The position numbers and the translations under genes were made by a program. The notes beneath the pieces are model-generated. The model was not told where the DNA came from. It ran no database searches and was given only the letters and a program-made list of their open reading frames with translations. 64,000 nucleotides of DNA from Clostridium acidisoli DSM 12555 (lineage in GTDB: Bacteria > Bacillota > Clostridia > Clostridiales > Clostridiaceae): the NCBI RefSeq assembly GCF_900176305.1, contig NZ_FWXH01000005.1:1-64000 (forward strand), written 5' to 3'. Shown here piece by piece: positions 44,660 to 54,609 of this stretch. Position 1 is the first letter of the stretch, and every line of letters begins with the position of its first letter.

Positions 44660-45451
44660 ATGAGAAGAGGAAAGTTATCAAAAGGTATCCTTAGTGCATA
44701 TTCTTTTATTATATACTTTATATTGTATGCACCAATTATAATTTTAGTAATATTTTCTTTTAATAAATCCAAGCTTAATGCCGTATGGCAAGGTTTTACT
44801 CTTAATTGGTATTCAGTTTTAGCTGGTGATGGGGATGTAATTTTAGCACTTCAACACAGCTTAACCATAGCTGTTATTAGCACTATACTATCTACAGTTA
44901 TTGGAACTTTAGCAGCAGTTGGAATGTATAAGTACAAATTTAAAGGAAAGACAGTGTTAGATGGTTTATTATATGTACCTATTATAATACCTGAAATTGT
45001 TATGGGAATTTCATTATTAGTTTTTTTTACTCAAACTAAAATTACTTTAGGACTTCTTACTTTAGTATTGGCACATGTAACCTTTAGTGTTTCCTATGTT
45101 GTAATAGTGGTTAGGGCTAGAATGAAAAATTTTGATAGATCCTTAGAGGAAGCTGCAATGGATCTTGGAGCAAATGGAATTCAAACTTTTACTAAAGTAA
45201 CACTTCCAGTTATTATGCCAGGAATTGTTGCTGGAGCTTTAATGGCCTTTACGTTGTCTTTAGATGATGTAATTATAAGCTTTTTTGTATCTGGTGCAGG
45301 TTATGAAACCTTGCCACTTAGAATTTATTCAATGGTTAAGATAGGTGTTTCACCTGAAATAAATGCATTGTCTACAGTGATGCTGGCAATTACGCTTAGT
45401 ATTGCAGTTATATCGGAGTTAATGCAACTTAAAAAATCAAAAAAAAATTGA
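44660..45451 (+). CDS. potC: Polyamine ABC transporter permease PotC
   Basis: 263 residues, six membrane segments, EAA loop AAMDLGANGIQTFTKVTLPV, and the typical LSLDDVIISFFVSG after it. Forms the membrane channel with PotB. Two bases separate it from potB; 13 from the aminotransferase. Confidence 0.92.
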   Translation: MRRGKLSKGILSAYSFIIYFILYAPIIILVIFSFNKSKLNAVWQGFTLNWYSVLAGDGDVILALQHSLTIAVISTILSTVIGTLAAVGMYKYKFKGKTVLDGLLYVPIIIPEIVMGISLLVFFTQTKITLGLLTLVLAHVTFSVSYVVIVVRARMKNFDRSLEEAAMDLGANGIQTFTKVTLPVIMPGIVAGALMAFTLSLDDVIISFFVSGAGYETLPLRIYSMVKIGVSPEINALSTVMLAITLSIAVISELMQLKKSKKN

Positions 45452-45464
45452 GGAGTGTGGTTTT

Positions 45465-46895
45465 ATGAAAGAGAGCAATAGTAAAAGCAAGGACGAAAAC
45501 TTAGGAGGCACTATTAGGGAGGTGAAGGATTATCGAGAGGTTTTAAATTATAGTAAAAAGGTTTTAGATTTTATAGCTAATGATGAATTAGAGACTTCAG
45601 ATATTAAATGGATAAGTAAAGAAACAGTAAATAATTTTAGAGATTACGTTAACCCTGGCTTTTTAGAGTATAGAAAGTCTGTAACAGAAAATGGAGAGTT
45701 CGCAGCAGTTGAATGGAAGGATTCTGGACTTAATAGTTTTGTTGATGTTAATGGAAAGGAATATATTGATTGTTTGGGTGGTTATGGTATTTATAATGTT
45801 GGACATAGAAATCCAAAGATACTTAAAGCAGTAACTGATCAACTTAAGCACCAAGCACTACACAGTCAGGAGCTTTTAGATCCTTTACGAGCAGCACTTG
45901 CAAAACTTTTAGCGGATATAACACCAGGAAATCTTCAGTATTCATTTTTGTGTAACAGTGGTACAGAGGCTGTTGAAGGTGCCATAAAACTTGCAAAATT
46001 GCATCAACAAAAAAATGGTAAACATTATTTTATGGCAGCTACAGGGGCTTTTCATGGAAAGAGCCTAGGCTCGCTTTCTGCTACATCAAAAGGACTTTTT
46101 AGGAAACCATTTATGCCACTGGTTTCAGGCTTTAAGCATGTTTTATACGGTGATATTGATATGATGTATAAAACAGTAAAAACATCTAGTATGGTTGGAG
46201 AGGATATAGCAGCTATTATGCTAGAACCCATACAAGGTGAGGGAGGCATTATTATACCACCTAAGGATTATTTAGCTAAAGTAAGACAATTATGTGATGA
46301 TTTTGGAATCATAATGATTGCAGATGAAGTTCAAACTGGTATGGGGCGTACAGGTAAAATGTTCTGCGTTGAACATTATGATGTTAAACCAGATATAATG
46401 TGTCTTGCAAAAGCATTAGGAGGCGGAATAATGCCTGTAGGAGCAGTTATTGCTACAGAAGAAATATTTAAGAATTTCTTTCCAAACCCATTTATACACA
46501 CCACAACCTTTGGAGGAAATCCACTAGCTTGTGCAGCAGCTATTGCTACAATAAGCACTTTAATTGAAGATAATATACCAGAAAGAGCTGAAAAAATGGG
46601 GAATTATCTAATGACAGGTCTTAAAAATGTAACTTCAAAATATCCTTCCTTGGTTAAAGAGGTAAGAGGAATGGGACTTATGATTGGAATTGAGTTTACT
46701 AACAATAAAATTGGATATTCAGTTTCAAAAGGGCTTTTTGATAAAGGAGTTCTTGTTGCTGGAACCTTAATAAATGCTCAAACCATAAGAATTGAGCCAC
46801 CACTTACCATTGAAAAAGCACAGTGCGATATAGTATGTGAGGCTTTAGATAAAGTACTTCTTAATGTGGAGTCTGCAAAGCTCGCTTTGGTGTAG
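45465..46895 (+). CDS. patA: Putrescine aminotransferase (PatA/YgjG-type)
   Basis: 476-residue class-III PLP aminotransferase. It has an N-terminal extension of ~70 residues as known for PatA/YgjG (GFLEYRKSVTENGEFAAVEW), then GKEYIDCLGGYGIYNVGHRNP, FLCNSGTEAVEGAIKLAK, the Asp in IADEVQTGMGRTG and the Schiff-base Lys in CLAKALGGGIMPVGA, and TTTFGGNPLACAAA. Converts putrescine and 2-oxoglutarate to 4-aminobutanal and glutamate, matching the transporter before it and the aldehyde dehydrogenase at 39955. GGAG precedes the ATG. Confidence 0.9.
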   Translation: MKESNSKSKDENLGGTIREVKDYREVLNYSKKVLDFIANDELETSDIKWISKETVNNFRDYVNPGFLEYRKSVTENGEFAAVEWKDSGLNSFVDVNGKEYIDCLGGYGIYNVGHRNPKILKAVTDQLKHQALHSQELLDPLRAALAKLLADITPGNLQYSFLCNSGTEAVEGAIKLAKLHQQKNGKHYFMAATGAFHGKSLGSLSATSKGLFRKPFMPLVSGFKHVLYGDIDMMYKTVKTSSMVGEDIAAIMLEPIQGEGGIIIPPKDYLAKVRQLCDDFGIIMIADEVQTGMGRTGKMFCVEHYDVKPDIMCLAKALGGGIMPVGAVIATEEIFKNFFPNPFIHTTTFGGNPLACAAAIATISTLIEDNIPERAEKMGNYLMTGLKNVTSKYPSLVKEVRGMGLMIGIEFTNNKIGYSVSKGLFDKGVLVAGTLINAQTIRIEPPLTIEKAQCDIVCEALDKVLLNVESAKLALV

Positions 46896-46901
46896 CAGAT
46901 C

Positions 46902-48113
46902 ATGATTATAAATTGTAGAAACATTAAAAACTTGCCAGCTATGGAGAGTTTGAAAATTGTGGCAGGAGAAAATGGACTAGATAGAATTGTAAAATGGGTT
47001 CATTATATGGAGAATCCAGGTTATATTGATTGGTTAAAAGGTGGGGAACTGATTTTAATAACAGGCATACTTTTAGGCAAAAAAGTAGATAAGCTCCTTG
47101 AATTAGTTAAAAATTTAAATGATAAAAAGGTTGCTGGTCTCGTTATTAATGTTGGACCGTATATTGAAGCTACACCAAAAGAAATTATTCAATTAGCAAA
47201 TTCTCTTAATTTTCCTGTATTTGAATTACCTTTTGAAGTGAAAATTATAGATTTTAGTCAAAGCATTTGTAAAGCAATCTTTAACAGTAAAATTGAAAAA
47301 GAATCTATGGAAAGTTTTATGAGAGAAATCATATTTAATGATGTAACCTATAGCGAAGAGATTTTAAATAGAGCTATGCTTTATGGTTATAATCCGGAGT
47401 GTGAGTATTGCTCTCTTGTAGTATATATGGATAACTTAACAAGTTTTATCGGTACAAGTGAGGTTTGGGACCAAGAAGCTGAACTTAGAACAAAAGAACA
47501 AGTTGAGCAAATAATAATAAAGATAATGAATGGGTTTAATAAAAAGACAATTCATGTGTCACAAAGCAATTCTATTATTGTCATGTTTCCTATTAATGAC
47601 AAGGATAAAAAGAAAACAGTGAATTTAATTTCTGAGAATATTATAAAGGAAATTTCACTTAAAATAGAAAAATTACAGATTAGCATTGGAATTGGAACTT
47701 ACTGGCGAGGGTTTGAAGACCTAAAAAAAAGTGTGCTTAGAGCACAAAAGGCATTAAAGGTTCTAAGGATAAATGGCAGGAAAAATAGAATATGCAAATA
47801 TAGCGATATTGGAGTATATAGGCTTTTATTTGAACTTGAAAAAAGCAGCGAAATGAAGTCGATGTATGAAGAAACTTTGGGGAAGTTAATATTTTATGAT
47901 AAAAAAAATTCAACTGAATTAGTAAACACTTTAGAAGTTTATATAAGAGAGAATTGCAATCTTATAATGGCAGCAGAAGAACTTTTTATTCACAAAAACA
48001 CTTTGAAATATAGGATAAAGAGAATAGAGGATATTTTAGAGTGTGATTTTAAGGATTTAGAACAAATATTAAATTTTAGTATAGCTCTTAAAATAGGAAA
48101 ATTGAAGAATTAA
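46902..48113 (+). CDS. PucR-family transcriptional regulator
   Basis: 403 residues with the three PucR parts: an N-terminal purine-catabolism domain (~1-120, GGELILITGILLGKK), a central CdaR/GGDEF-like domain (~165-290) and a C-terminal helix-turn-helix (~340-395, NLIMAAEELFIHKNTLKYRI). These proteins are usually activators or repressors of nitrogen-source catabolism responding to a ligand of the pathway. Sits within the operon six bases after patA; no good ribosome binding site, so translation may depend on patA. Likely binds the shared block at 39773 and 48230. Confidence 0.85.
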   Translation: MIINCRNIKNLPAMESLKIVAGENGLDRIVKWVHYMENPGYIDWLKGGELILITGILLGKKVDKLLELVKNLNDKKVAGLVINVGPYIEATPKEIIQLANSLNFPVFELPFEVKIIDFSQSICKAIFNSKIEKESMESFMREIIFNDVTYSEEILNRAMLYGYNPECEYCSLVVYMDNLTSFIGTSEVWDQEAELRTKEQVEQIIIKIMNGFNKKTIHVSQSNSIIVMFPINDKDKKKTVNLISENIIKEISLKIEKLQISIGIGTYWRGFEDLKKSVLRAQKALKVLRINGRKNRICKYSDIGVYRLLFELEKSSEMKSMYEETLGKLIFYDKKNSTELVNTLEVYIRENCNLIMAAEELFIHKNTLKYRIKRIEDILECDFKDLEQILNFSIALKIGKLKN

Positions 48114-48196
48114 CAGTGAAGCCGCTAATGGTGAGAGATTTTGTTTTCAGAAAATGGGTAAGTATTACCTGTTACGGAGTAACTTCTTTCACTGTT
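48112..48196. repeat. Multi-helix inverted repeat element
   Basis: AACAGTGAA (48112-48120) pairs with TTCACTGTT (48188-48196), enclosing GGTAAgtaTTACC (48157-48169) and GTTACggaGTAAC (48171-48183). May end the first putrescine operon or act as a structured leader; no long T run follows. Confidence 0.4.
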
Positions 48197-48229
48197 GACG
48201 GCTTTACTATGCTCAAATTTTTAACCCTA

Positions 48230-48311
48230 TTTGTCCAAAAAGGACAAATAGATAAATTAAAAATTGTGACATTAATATATATGAATGCTATTGATAATAT
48301 GATAAATTATA
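48230..48311 (+). promoter_or_regulatory. Second copy of the 82-bp control block, with perfect palindrome
   Basis: TTTGTCC-aaaaa-GGACAAA (48230-48248) is a perfect palindrome; the block then runs to the 16-mer identical with 39839-39854 (48296-48311). The block lies 104 bases before the alcohol dehydrogenase gene. Together with the upstream hairpin element it accounts for the 302-base gap. Confidence 0.65.
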
Positions 48312-48415
48312 TATAACATAATTATGTAATTATCAATTATAAATACTAAATAATAATAAAACATTAACAAGAAACATATTATTATTTAAAATAAGCATTT
48401 GGGGGAATAACATAA

Positions 48416-49570
48416 ATGGTTAATTTTGATTACTACATGCCAACAAAGCTTTTGTTTGGAGCTAAAAAGATTTCTTTATTAGGAGGAATCACATCAGAAT
48501 ATGGGAAAAGAGCTTTAATAGTTACAGGGAGAAATAGCACTAAAAAGACAGGACTTTTAGATAAAGTGGTTAAGATTTTAAAAGAGGAGCAGGTTGAAAG
48601 TTTTATATTTGATAAAGTTAAGTCTAATCCGCTTACAACAACAGCAGAAGAAGGAGTTAAGTTTGCAAAAGAAAATCAAGTGGATGTAGTTATTGCACTT
48701 GGTGGTGGCAGTGCAATGGATGCAGCTAAGGCAATAGCTTTTATGACTGTAAATGAAGGTGATGTAAGTGAGTATATATTTGGAAAAAAGGGTATAGGGG
48801 CTCTTCCAATAATAGCAGTTACAACAACAGCTGGAACTGGAAGCGAAGGAGATTGTCTAGCGGTTTTGACAAACCCAGAAAATAATGATAAGAAATCTTT
48901 GAAATCCCCATATATATATCCAAAGGTTTCAATAATTGATGCTGAACTTATGGTTACACTTCCAAAATCAATTATTGCACCAACTGGAATAGATGTTTTA
49001 TGTCATGCCATGGAGGCTTATGTTTCAAATAACAGCAACATAATAAGTGAAGCACTTGCTATTAAGGCAATTGAACTTGTAGGAAAAAATTTGCCAAAGG
49101 TTTATGACAATGCAGATGATGTTGAAGCCTGGTCATACATGGCACTTGCAAATACATTAGGTGGAATGGTAATAGATGCCTCTGGTGTTGCACTAGCACA
49201 TGGACTTGAACATCCTGTAAGTGGACTTTTAGATGTAGCACATGGTGATGGGCTTGCAGCAGTTCTTATTGGATGGATGGAATATTCCTATAAAAATTCT
49301 ATTGAGAAGTTCACAAATATAGCAAAGGTGCTTGGGGAGGATACTGGAGATGTTTGCACAGAAACTTCAGCTAGAAAGAGTATAGAGGCTGTAAAAAAAC
49401 TTCTTCAAAAATTAAACCTAACAAAAAGTCTATCAGAACTTGGGGTTAAAGAGGAACATATAGAATGGCTTTCAAATAATGCTATGAAGACAATGACTTA
49501 TGCCATAGGCAACAATCCTAAGGTGCCAGAACTTATGGACATAAAAAAATTGTATATGAAAAGTCTTTAA
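48416..49570 (+). CDS. Iron-containing alcohol dehydrogenase, probably 4-hydroxybutyrate dehydrogenase
   Basis: 384-residue group III alcohol dehydrogenase. The NAD site is VVIALGGGSAMDAAKAIAF, followed by TTTAGTGSEG and the metal-binding residues in GIDVLCHAMEAYV and ALAHGLEHPVSGLLDVAHGDGL (Asp, three His). In this cluster the expected reaction is reduction of succinic semialdehyde to 4-hydroxybutyrate, using the product of the GABA aminotransferase at 51014. Other alcohols cannot be excluded from the sequence. Own control region upstream, GGGGG ribosome binding site. Confidence 0.85.
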   Translation: MVNFDYYMPTKLLFGAKKISLLGGITSEYGKRALIVTGRNSTKKTGLLDKVVKILKEEQVESFIFDKVKSNPLTTTAEEGVKFAKENQVDVVIALGGGSAMDAAKAIAFMTVNEGDVSEYIFGKKGIGALPIIAVTTTAGTGSEGDCLAVLTNPENNDKKSLKSPYIYPKVSIIDAELMVTLPKSIIAPTGIDVLCHAMEAYVSNNSNIISEALAIKAIELVGKNLPKVYDNADDVEAWSYMALANTLGGMVIDASGVALAHGLEHPVSGLLDVAHGDGLAAVLIGWMEYSYKNSIEKFTNIAKVLGEDTGDVCTETSARKSIEAVKKLLQKLNLTKSLSELGVKEEHIEWLSNNAMKTMTYAIGNNPKVPELMDIKKLYMKSL

Positions 49571-49604
49571 TATTAAAAATTTATGATTATCGAGGAGGTC
49601 TTAT

Positions 49605-50993
49605 ATGGAAAAGTTAAAAAAGGATAACTTAAACATGATTGAAACAATTGCTTTGTCGGTAGCTATAATAGCGCCAACAGCTGCTATGGCACTAAACATT
49701 TCTCTAATGGCTCAAACAGCAGGATACTCATCACCGTTGATATTTCTTATTTCAACAATAGTAGTTGGACTTGTATCTTATACAATTATAAAATTTAATC
49801 ACTATATTTCTTCAGCTGGTTCATTATATTCTTTTACTAAGAAAGCATTGGGAAATAAGATGGGGTTTACATCTGGCTGGGCACTTTTACTTGCATATGT
49901 TACCCTTGGAGCTGGTACAAGTGCAGGCTGTGGGGCTTTCTTCTCACAATTCCTAGCAGCTGTATTTGGAGTTAATATAAGTTGGCTACCACTTACTTTG
50001 ATTTTTTCAATTGTAATGATATTTTTAGGAACAACAGATGCAAAAATAAGCACAAGACTAATGCTGACTATGGAGGGCATATCTATCATTCTTATTTTGA
50101 TATTATCATTTGTTGTGCTTTTCAAGGTTGCAACTACAACAGGATTAAGTGTTGTTCCATTTAAAACAAATGGTGTTAGTGTATCAGCTTTAGCAAGTAC
50201 TTCAGTTTTTGCATTCCTTTCGTTTATAGGTTTTGAAAGTGCATCTAGTTTAGGTGAAGAAACTAAGAATCCTAAAAAATTTATTCCAATAGCTATAGGA
50301 AGTGCAGTATTTGTTACTGGTTTATTTTATCTAATTTCAAGTTATTCACAAGTTGTAGGCTTTGGAATAGATGCAAAGGGTCTAAAGGCAATTTCAGCTT
50401 CAAGTTTACCGCTTTCAGATCTTGCTAATAAATATATGTCTAAGGGTTATGGCACTTTATTACTTTTATCAGCGGCTCTTTCATTTTTTTCTTGTGGACT
50501 TGGTTCAGCTTGTGCAGGTGCTAGAATGTTATTTTCTATGAGCAGAGATGGAATAATACCAACTAAGCTTGGAAAAGTTCATGGTAAATACAATACACCT
50601 TATGTAGCACTTATTATCATAATTGTTGCATCAATGATTATGGAAGCAGCATTATTTATGAAAAGTGGTACTGATGTATTTGGATATTATGCAACTATAG
50701 GTTCTTTGGCTATACTTGTTTCATATATATTTACAAGTATAGGTGGTATGGTTTATTTTACTAAGAGAAAAATTTGGGGTGCTCTTAACCTTGTAGTACC
50801 AATATTGTCAATTGTAGCACTGCTATATGTATTAGTTGCAAATATTTATCCTGTTCCTGAGTTTCCTAATAATATATTTCCATATATTGTTTTAGGATGG
50901 ATTGCTATTGGCTTTGTATTAAGCCATATCTTTGGCAATAATGCTGTATCAGAAATTGATGCAGAAGATGATGTAATTGAAAAAATAAATTAA
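49605..50993 (+). CDS. APC-family amino acid/polyamine permease
   Basis: 462 residues and about twelve membrane segments, APC superfamily (AAT/PuuP-like). N-terminal IETIALSVAIIAPTAAMALN corresponds to the substrate-binding unwound helix; later FGYYATIGSLAILVSYIFTS and GFESASSLGEETKNPKKFIP, the conserved cytosolic segment after TM6. Probably takes up putrescine or GABA, or exchanges them. GAGGAGG lies before the ATG; the next gene starts 21 bases on. Confidence 0.85.
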   Translation: MEKLKKDNLNMIETIALSVAIIAPTAAMALNISLMAQTAGYSSPLIFLISTIVVGLVSYTIIKFNHYISSAGSLYSFTKKALGNKMGFTSGWALLLAYVTLGAGTSAGCGAFFSQFLAAVFGVNISWLPLTLIFSIVMIFLGTTDAKISTRLMLTMEGISIILILILSFVVLFKVATTTGLSVVPFKTNGVSVSALASTSVFAFLSFIGFESASSLGEETKNPKKFIPIAIGSAVFVTGLFYLISSYSQVVGFGIDAKGLKAISASSLPLSDLANKYMSKGYGTLLLLSAALSFFSCGLGSACAGARMLFSMSRDGIIPTKLGKVHGKYNTPYVALIIIIVASMIMEAALFMKSGTDVFGYYATIGSLAILVSYIFTSIGGMVYFTKRKIWGALNLVVPILSIVALLYVLVANIYPVPEFPNNIFPYIVLGWIAIGFVLSHIFGNNAVSEIDAEDDVIEKIN

Positions 50994-51013
50994 TAATATT
51001 TGGAGGAATAAAA

Positions 51014-52354
51014 ATGATAGAAGAATTAAACGCAAAGATAGTAACTTCAATTCCAGGACCAAAATCACTGGAGCTTACTAAAAAGAGGGAAAAATATGTG
51101 GCTAAAGGGGTAAGTTGTTCAGCACCTATATTTGTAGATGAAGCTAAGGGTGCATTAATAAAGGATATAGATGGCAACGTGTTTGTTGACTTTGCTGGAG
51201 CTATAGGTGTCCAAAATGTCGGACATGCTGATGATGGTGTAGTTGAGGCTATAAAAGCTCAACTTGATAAATTTATTCACCCAAGTTTTCATGTTAATAT
51301 GTATGAATCTTATGTAGCATTAGCAGAAAAACTTACAGAAATTGCACCAGGGGATACACCTAAAAAAGCTATGTTTGCTAATAGTGGAGCTGAAGCTGTT
51401 GAAAATGCTATAAAGATAGCAAGAGCTTATACTAAAAAAGATGGAGTTATTTCACTTCAGGGTTCTTTTCATGGTAGAACTAATATGACAATGTCTATAA
51501 CAAGTAAATATAAACCTTATAAAAATGGCTTCGGACCTTTTGCAACAGAAACTTATAAGACAGAAGCAGCTTATTGTTACAGATGTCCAGTAGGATGTAA
51601 ATATCCAGAATGCGGAATTGCATGTGGTGAAAAACTTAAAACGATGTTAAAAACAGTTATATCTAAAGATATGATTGCCTGTCTTATAGCTGAACCAGTT
51701 CAAGGTGAAGGTGGTTTTGTTATTCCACCGAAGGAATATTTTAAGATGTTAAGAGACATATGTACTGAAAATGACATAATATTTATTGTGGATGAAGTGC
51801 AGGCTGGTTTTGCAAGAACAGGAAAGATATTTGCACATGAACATTTTGATGTAGAAGCTGATATAATAACAATGTCAAAATCTATTGCCAACGGTGTACC
51901 TTTAAGTGCCGTAGTTGGTAAAGCTGATATTATGGATGCTGCTTGCGTTGGTGGTATTGGTGGAACATATGGTGGAAGTCCTCTCGGATGTGTTGCTGCA
52001 CTTAAAGTAATCGAAAAGATAGAAAAAGACGATTTATGTGGCACAGCCAATGAAGTTGGAGATTACATTATAGGAAGACTTAACGAATTTAAAGAAAAAT
52101 ATGATGTGGTTGGGGATGTTAGAGGACTTGGAGCCATGATTGGACTTGAATTTGTTAAGGATAGAGCTACAAAAGAGCCTTACGCAGAACTTGTAAAGAA
52201 AATCACAACTTACTGCTTTAAGCATGGAGTGATTTTTCTTAATGCGGGTCTGTTTGGCAATGTGGTTAGATTTTTACCACCTTTAGTTATAACAAAAGAC
52301 CAACTTGCTTATGGTCTTGATGTACTTGAAGCTGCAATTAAAGAATCTATTTAA
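51014..52354 (+). CDS. gabT: 4-Aminobutyrate aminotransferase
   Basis: 446-residue class-III PLP aminotransferase. Motifs: FANSGAEAVENAIKIARAYT, SLQGSFHGRTNMTMS, EPVQGEGGFVIPP, the cofactor Asp in FIVDEVQAGFARTGK, the Schiff-base Lys in ITMSKSIANGVPLSA, and GGTYGGSPLGCVAAL. A Cys-rich stretch (CYRCPVGCKYPECGIACG) in the middle is typical for GabT of clostridia. Converts GABA and 2-oxoglutarate to succinic semialdehyde and glutamate. Last gene of the second unit; a strong terminator follows. Confidence 0.92.
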   Translation: MIEELNAKIVTSIPGPKSLELTKKREKYVAKGVSCSAPIFVDEAKGALIKDIDGNVFVDFAGAIGVQNVGHADDGVVEAIKAQLDKFIHPSFHVNMYESYVALAEKLTEIAPGDTPKKAMFANSGAEAVENAIKIARAYTKKDGVISLQGSFHGRTNMTMSITSKYKPYKNGFGPFATETYKTEAAYCYRCPVGCKYPECGIACGEKLKTMLKTVISKDMIACLIAEPVQGEGGFVIPPKEYFKMLRDICTENDIIFIVDEVQAGFARTGKIFAHEHFDVEADIITMSKSIANGVPLSAVVGKADIMDAACVGGIGGTYGGSPLGCVAALKVIEKIEKDDLCGTANEVGDYIIGRLNEFKEKYDVVGDVRGLGAMIGLEFVKDRATKEPYAELVKKITTYCFKHGVIFLNAGLFGNVVRFLPPLVITKDQLAYGLDVLEAAIKESI

Positions 52355-52403
52355 TAGCAAAAGGGTTCCATTAACCTCGGGTTAATGGAACCCTTTTGCT
52401 ATT
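52353..52403 (+). terminator. Terminator after gabT
   Basis: 24-bp perfect stem (52353-52376, 52380-52403) with a 3-base loop; the stem's T stretch (CCCTTTTGC) takes the role of the tail. Confidence 0.88.
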
Positions 52404-52535
52404 ATGAAATTATAAACGATTACATAAAATAATTAAATAATTATTAGAAAATGTTAATGCTTTTTAAAGGAATTGCAATAAAAATGTCGAAATTCATTTG
52501 ATATAATAAGACATAAATATCTAGGGGGCTTGAAA

Positions 52536-54590
52536 ATGAGTTTTAAAAGCATTAAAACTAAAATATTAATTACATTAATTCCTATATTTCTAGCAGCTAC
52601 GTGTATATTTACATTTATAAGCTATAATTATGGTAAAAAACAAATAGCTGTGGATTTGTCAGAGAAAATGGATAAGCAAGTTAAATTTGAAGTTTCTGAT
52701 ATTGAAAACAGATTAAATAGGCATGCAAAAGTGGCAGAAGGTCTGGCTAAAATTGCTGAGACATCTAAAAATACATTAAACAAAGATGCTTATAAAAATC
52801 TTGTAATTAAATTTACTGGAACAAATGCAGAGACTTTTGGTACTGGAATTTGGTTTGAGCCAAATAAATATGATCCAAGTCTTAAAAATTTTGCTCCTTA
52901 TGCTTGTAGACAAAATGGGACTATAACATATTTGGATGATTATAATGATAATAGTTATGATTACACTAAAAATGACTGGTATCAGATAGGAAAAAATACA
53001 ACAGATCAAGTTGTATGGAGTGATGCATATGTGGACGATGTTACTAAAATTTCTATGGTAACAGCTACAGCTCCTTTTTTTGATGATAATAAGAATTTTT
53101 TAGGTGTTGCTACAGCAGATATAGATTTATCTACATTGCAAAAAGATATAAAAAATGTTAAAGTGGGAACAACTGGAAGGGCATTTCTTATTGATAAAAG
53201 TGGAACTTATATTTCTACTTCAGATTCAAGCAAGATTATGAAGGCTAAAATAACTAATGAAAGTAATAAGAGTTTTTCTAAAGCTGGTAAAACCATGATT
53301 TCAGCTAAAAGTGGAGTTACAAGTTTTGAGGATGCTAACGGAGAAAATCAAGTCTATTATTCAGTTGTACCAGAAACAGGATGGATTGTAGCACTTACAA
53401 TACCTCAAAAAGAGTTGAATGCACCAATTTACAATTTATTTTATAAATTGCTCTTAACTGGAATTATAACATTAATAATATGCATTATTTTAATATTATT
53501 TTTATCCAGACATATCGTTAAAAATATAAAAAAGGTTAATGAATTTGCAGGTCAGGTAGCTGATGGTGATTTGACTAAACGTCTTGAAATTGATACAAAA
53601 GATGAGCTTGGTCAAATGGCAGGTAATTTAAATATAATGGCTACTAGTATGCAGGATATTATTAAGTCTGTAGTTGAAAGCACTACTAATATGAGTTCTG
53701 CAAGTGAAGAACTTTCAGCTACAGCAGAGGAACTTTCGGCTAAATATGATATTATAGATGGTTCTGTAAAGCAAATAAACCAGGAGATTGATAATTCTAG
53801 TGCAGCTACAGAAGAAGTCAGTGCAGCTATTCAGGAGATAAATTCCACAGTGAACAATCTAGCAAATGAGACGGGCAAGGGAAAAGATTTATCCTTTGAG
53901 ATAAGAAATCATGCTACTGAGGTTAAGTTTGATAGTAAGAAGAAGATAAAAAACAGTGATGTGTTATATAAGGATAGATATGATGGAATTATAAAAGCAA
54001 TTGAAGAAGGAAAGATTGTTGATGAGATTAGCAATATGGCAGATATTATTGCTAGTATAGCAGAACAGACAAACATGCTTGCCTTAAATGCGGCTATTGA
54101 AGCTGCTAGGGCTGGGGAGCATGGAAAAGGATTTTCTGTAGTGGCGGAAGAAGTAAGAAGTCTTGCGGAGCAGTCATCCGATACTGTTGCTGTGATACAA
54201 AGTACAATAATTAAGGTCAAGGCAGCTTTTGAAAATTTGTCACAAAATGCATCAGAAGTTCTTAAATTCATTGATGAAACGGTAAAAAATGATTATGAAG
54301 CTTTAGGACATACAGGTGAGCAATATGAATCAGATTCCAGCAAAATTAGTTCCATGTATGAAAATATAGCAGATATGGCAGAAAAAATAAATTTATCTGT
54401 TAATCAAGTTGGAGAAGCCATACAAAATACTGCTGATTCTACTTCAAAATCAGCAAACAATTCTAGCGAAATACTTTTAAGCGTTGAGGAATCTACCAAG
54501 GCAATGCAGGATTTATCTGCTATGGCAGAGGCTCAAGCTGCTATGGCACAGGTTTTATTTAATTTAGTAAATAAATTTAAGGTTAACTAA
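52536..54590 (+). CDS. Methyl-accepting chemotaxis protein (dCache sensor)
   Basis: 685 residues: a first membrane segment (~8-28), an extracellular double-Cache sensor (~30-300, with [15 protein letters not shown] and [18 protein letters not shown]), a second segment (~305-330), a HAMP domain (to ~380) and the cytosolic signalling part with the hairpin core [24 protein letters not shown]. Reports an extracellular small molecule to CheA. Sensor type suggests amino acids or organic acids, not proven. AGGGGG is 7 bases before the ATG at 52536, which is preferred to a TTG at 52530. A loose sigma-28-like pair (TAAA / GTCGAAAT) is upstream but its spacing (17) is off. Confidence 0.93.
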   Translation: MSFKSIKTKILITLIPIFLAATCIFTFISYNYGKKQIAVDLSEKMDKQVKFEVSDIENRLNRHAKVAEGLAKIAETSKNTLNKDAYKNLVIKFTGTNAETFGTGIWFEPNKYDPSLKNFAPYACRQNGTITYLDDYNDNSYDYTKNDWYQIGKNTTDQVVWSDAYVDDVTKISMVTATAPFFDDNKNFLGVATADIDLSTLQKDIKNVKVGTTGRAFLIDKSGTYISTSDSSKIMKAKITNESNKSFSKAGKTMISAKSGVTSFEDANGENQVYYSVVPETGWIVALTIPQKELNAPIYNLFYKLLLTGIITLIICIILILFLSRHIVKNIKKVNEFAGQVADGDLTKRLEIDTKDELGQMAGNLNIMATSMQDIIKSVVESTTNMSSASEELSATAEELSAKYDIIDGSVKQINQEIDNSSAATEEVSAAIQEINSTVNNLANETGKGKDLSFEIRNHATEVKFDSKKKIKNSDVLYKDRYDGIIKAIEEGKIVDEISNMADIIASIAEQTNMLALNAAIEAARAGEHGKGFSVVAEEVRSLAEQSSDTVAVIQSTIIKVKAAFENLSQNASEVLKFIDETVKNDYEALGHTGEQYESDSSKISSMYENIADMAEKINLSVNQVGEAIQNTADSTSKSANNSSEILLSVEESTKAMQDLSAMAEAQAAMAQVLFNLVNKFKVN

Positions 54591-54609
54591 ACTATCAGGA
54601 GATGAACTA

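Noticed and set aside
48116-48316. Open frame of 66 codons after the pucR-type gene
   Set aside because: It starts with GTG, has no ribosome binding site and covers the hairpin element and the shared control block; it is better explained as regulatory DNA.
52465-52493. Sigma-28-like promoter before the chemoreceptor gene
   Set aside because: TAAA and GTCGAAAT are recognisable, but the 17-base spacing is longer than the usual 15 and the match is weak, so it is not listed as a feature.
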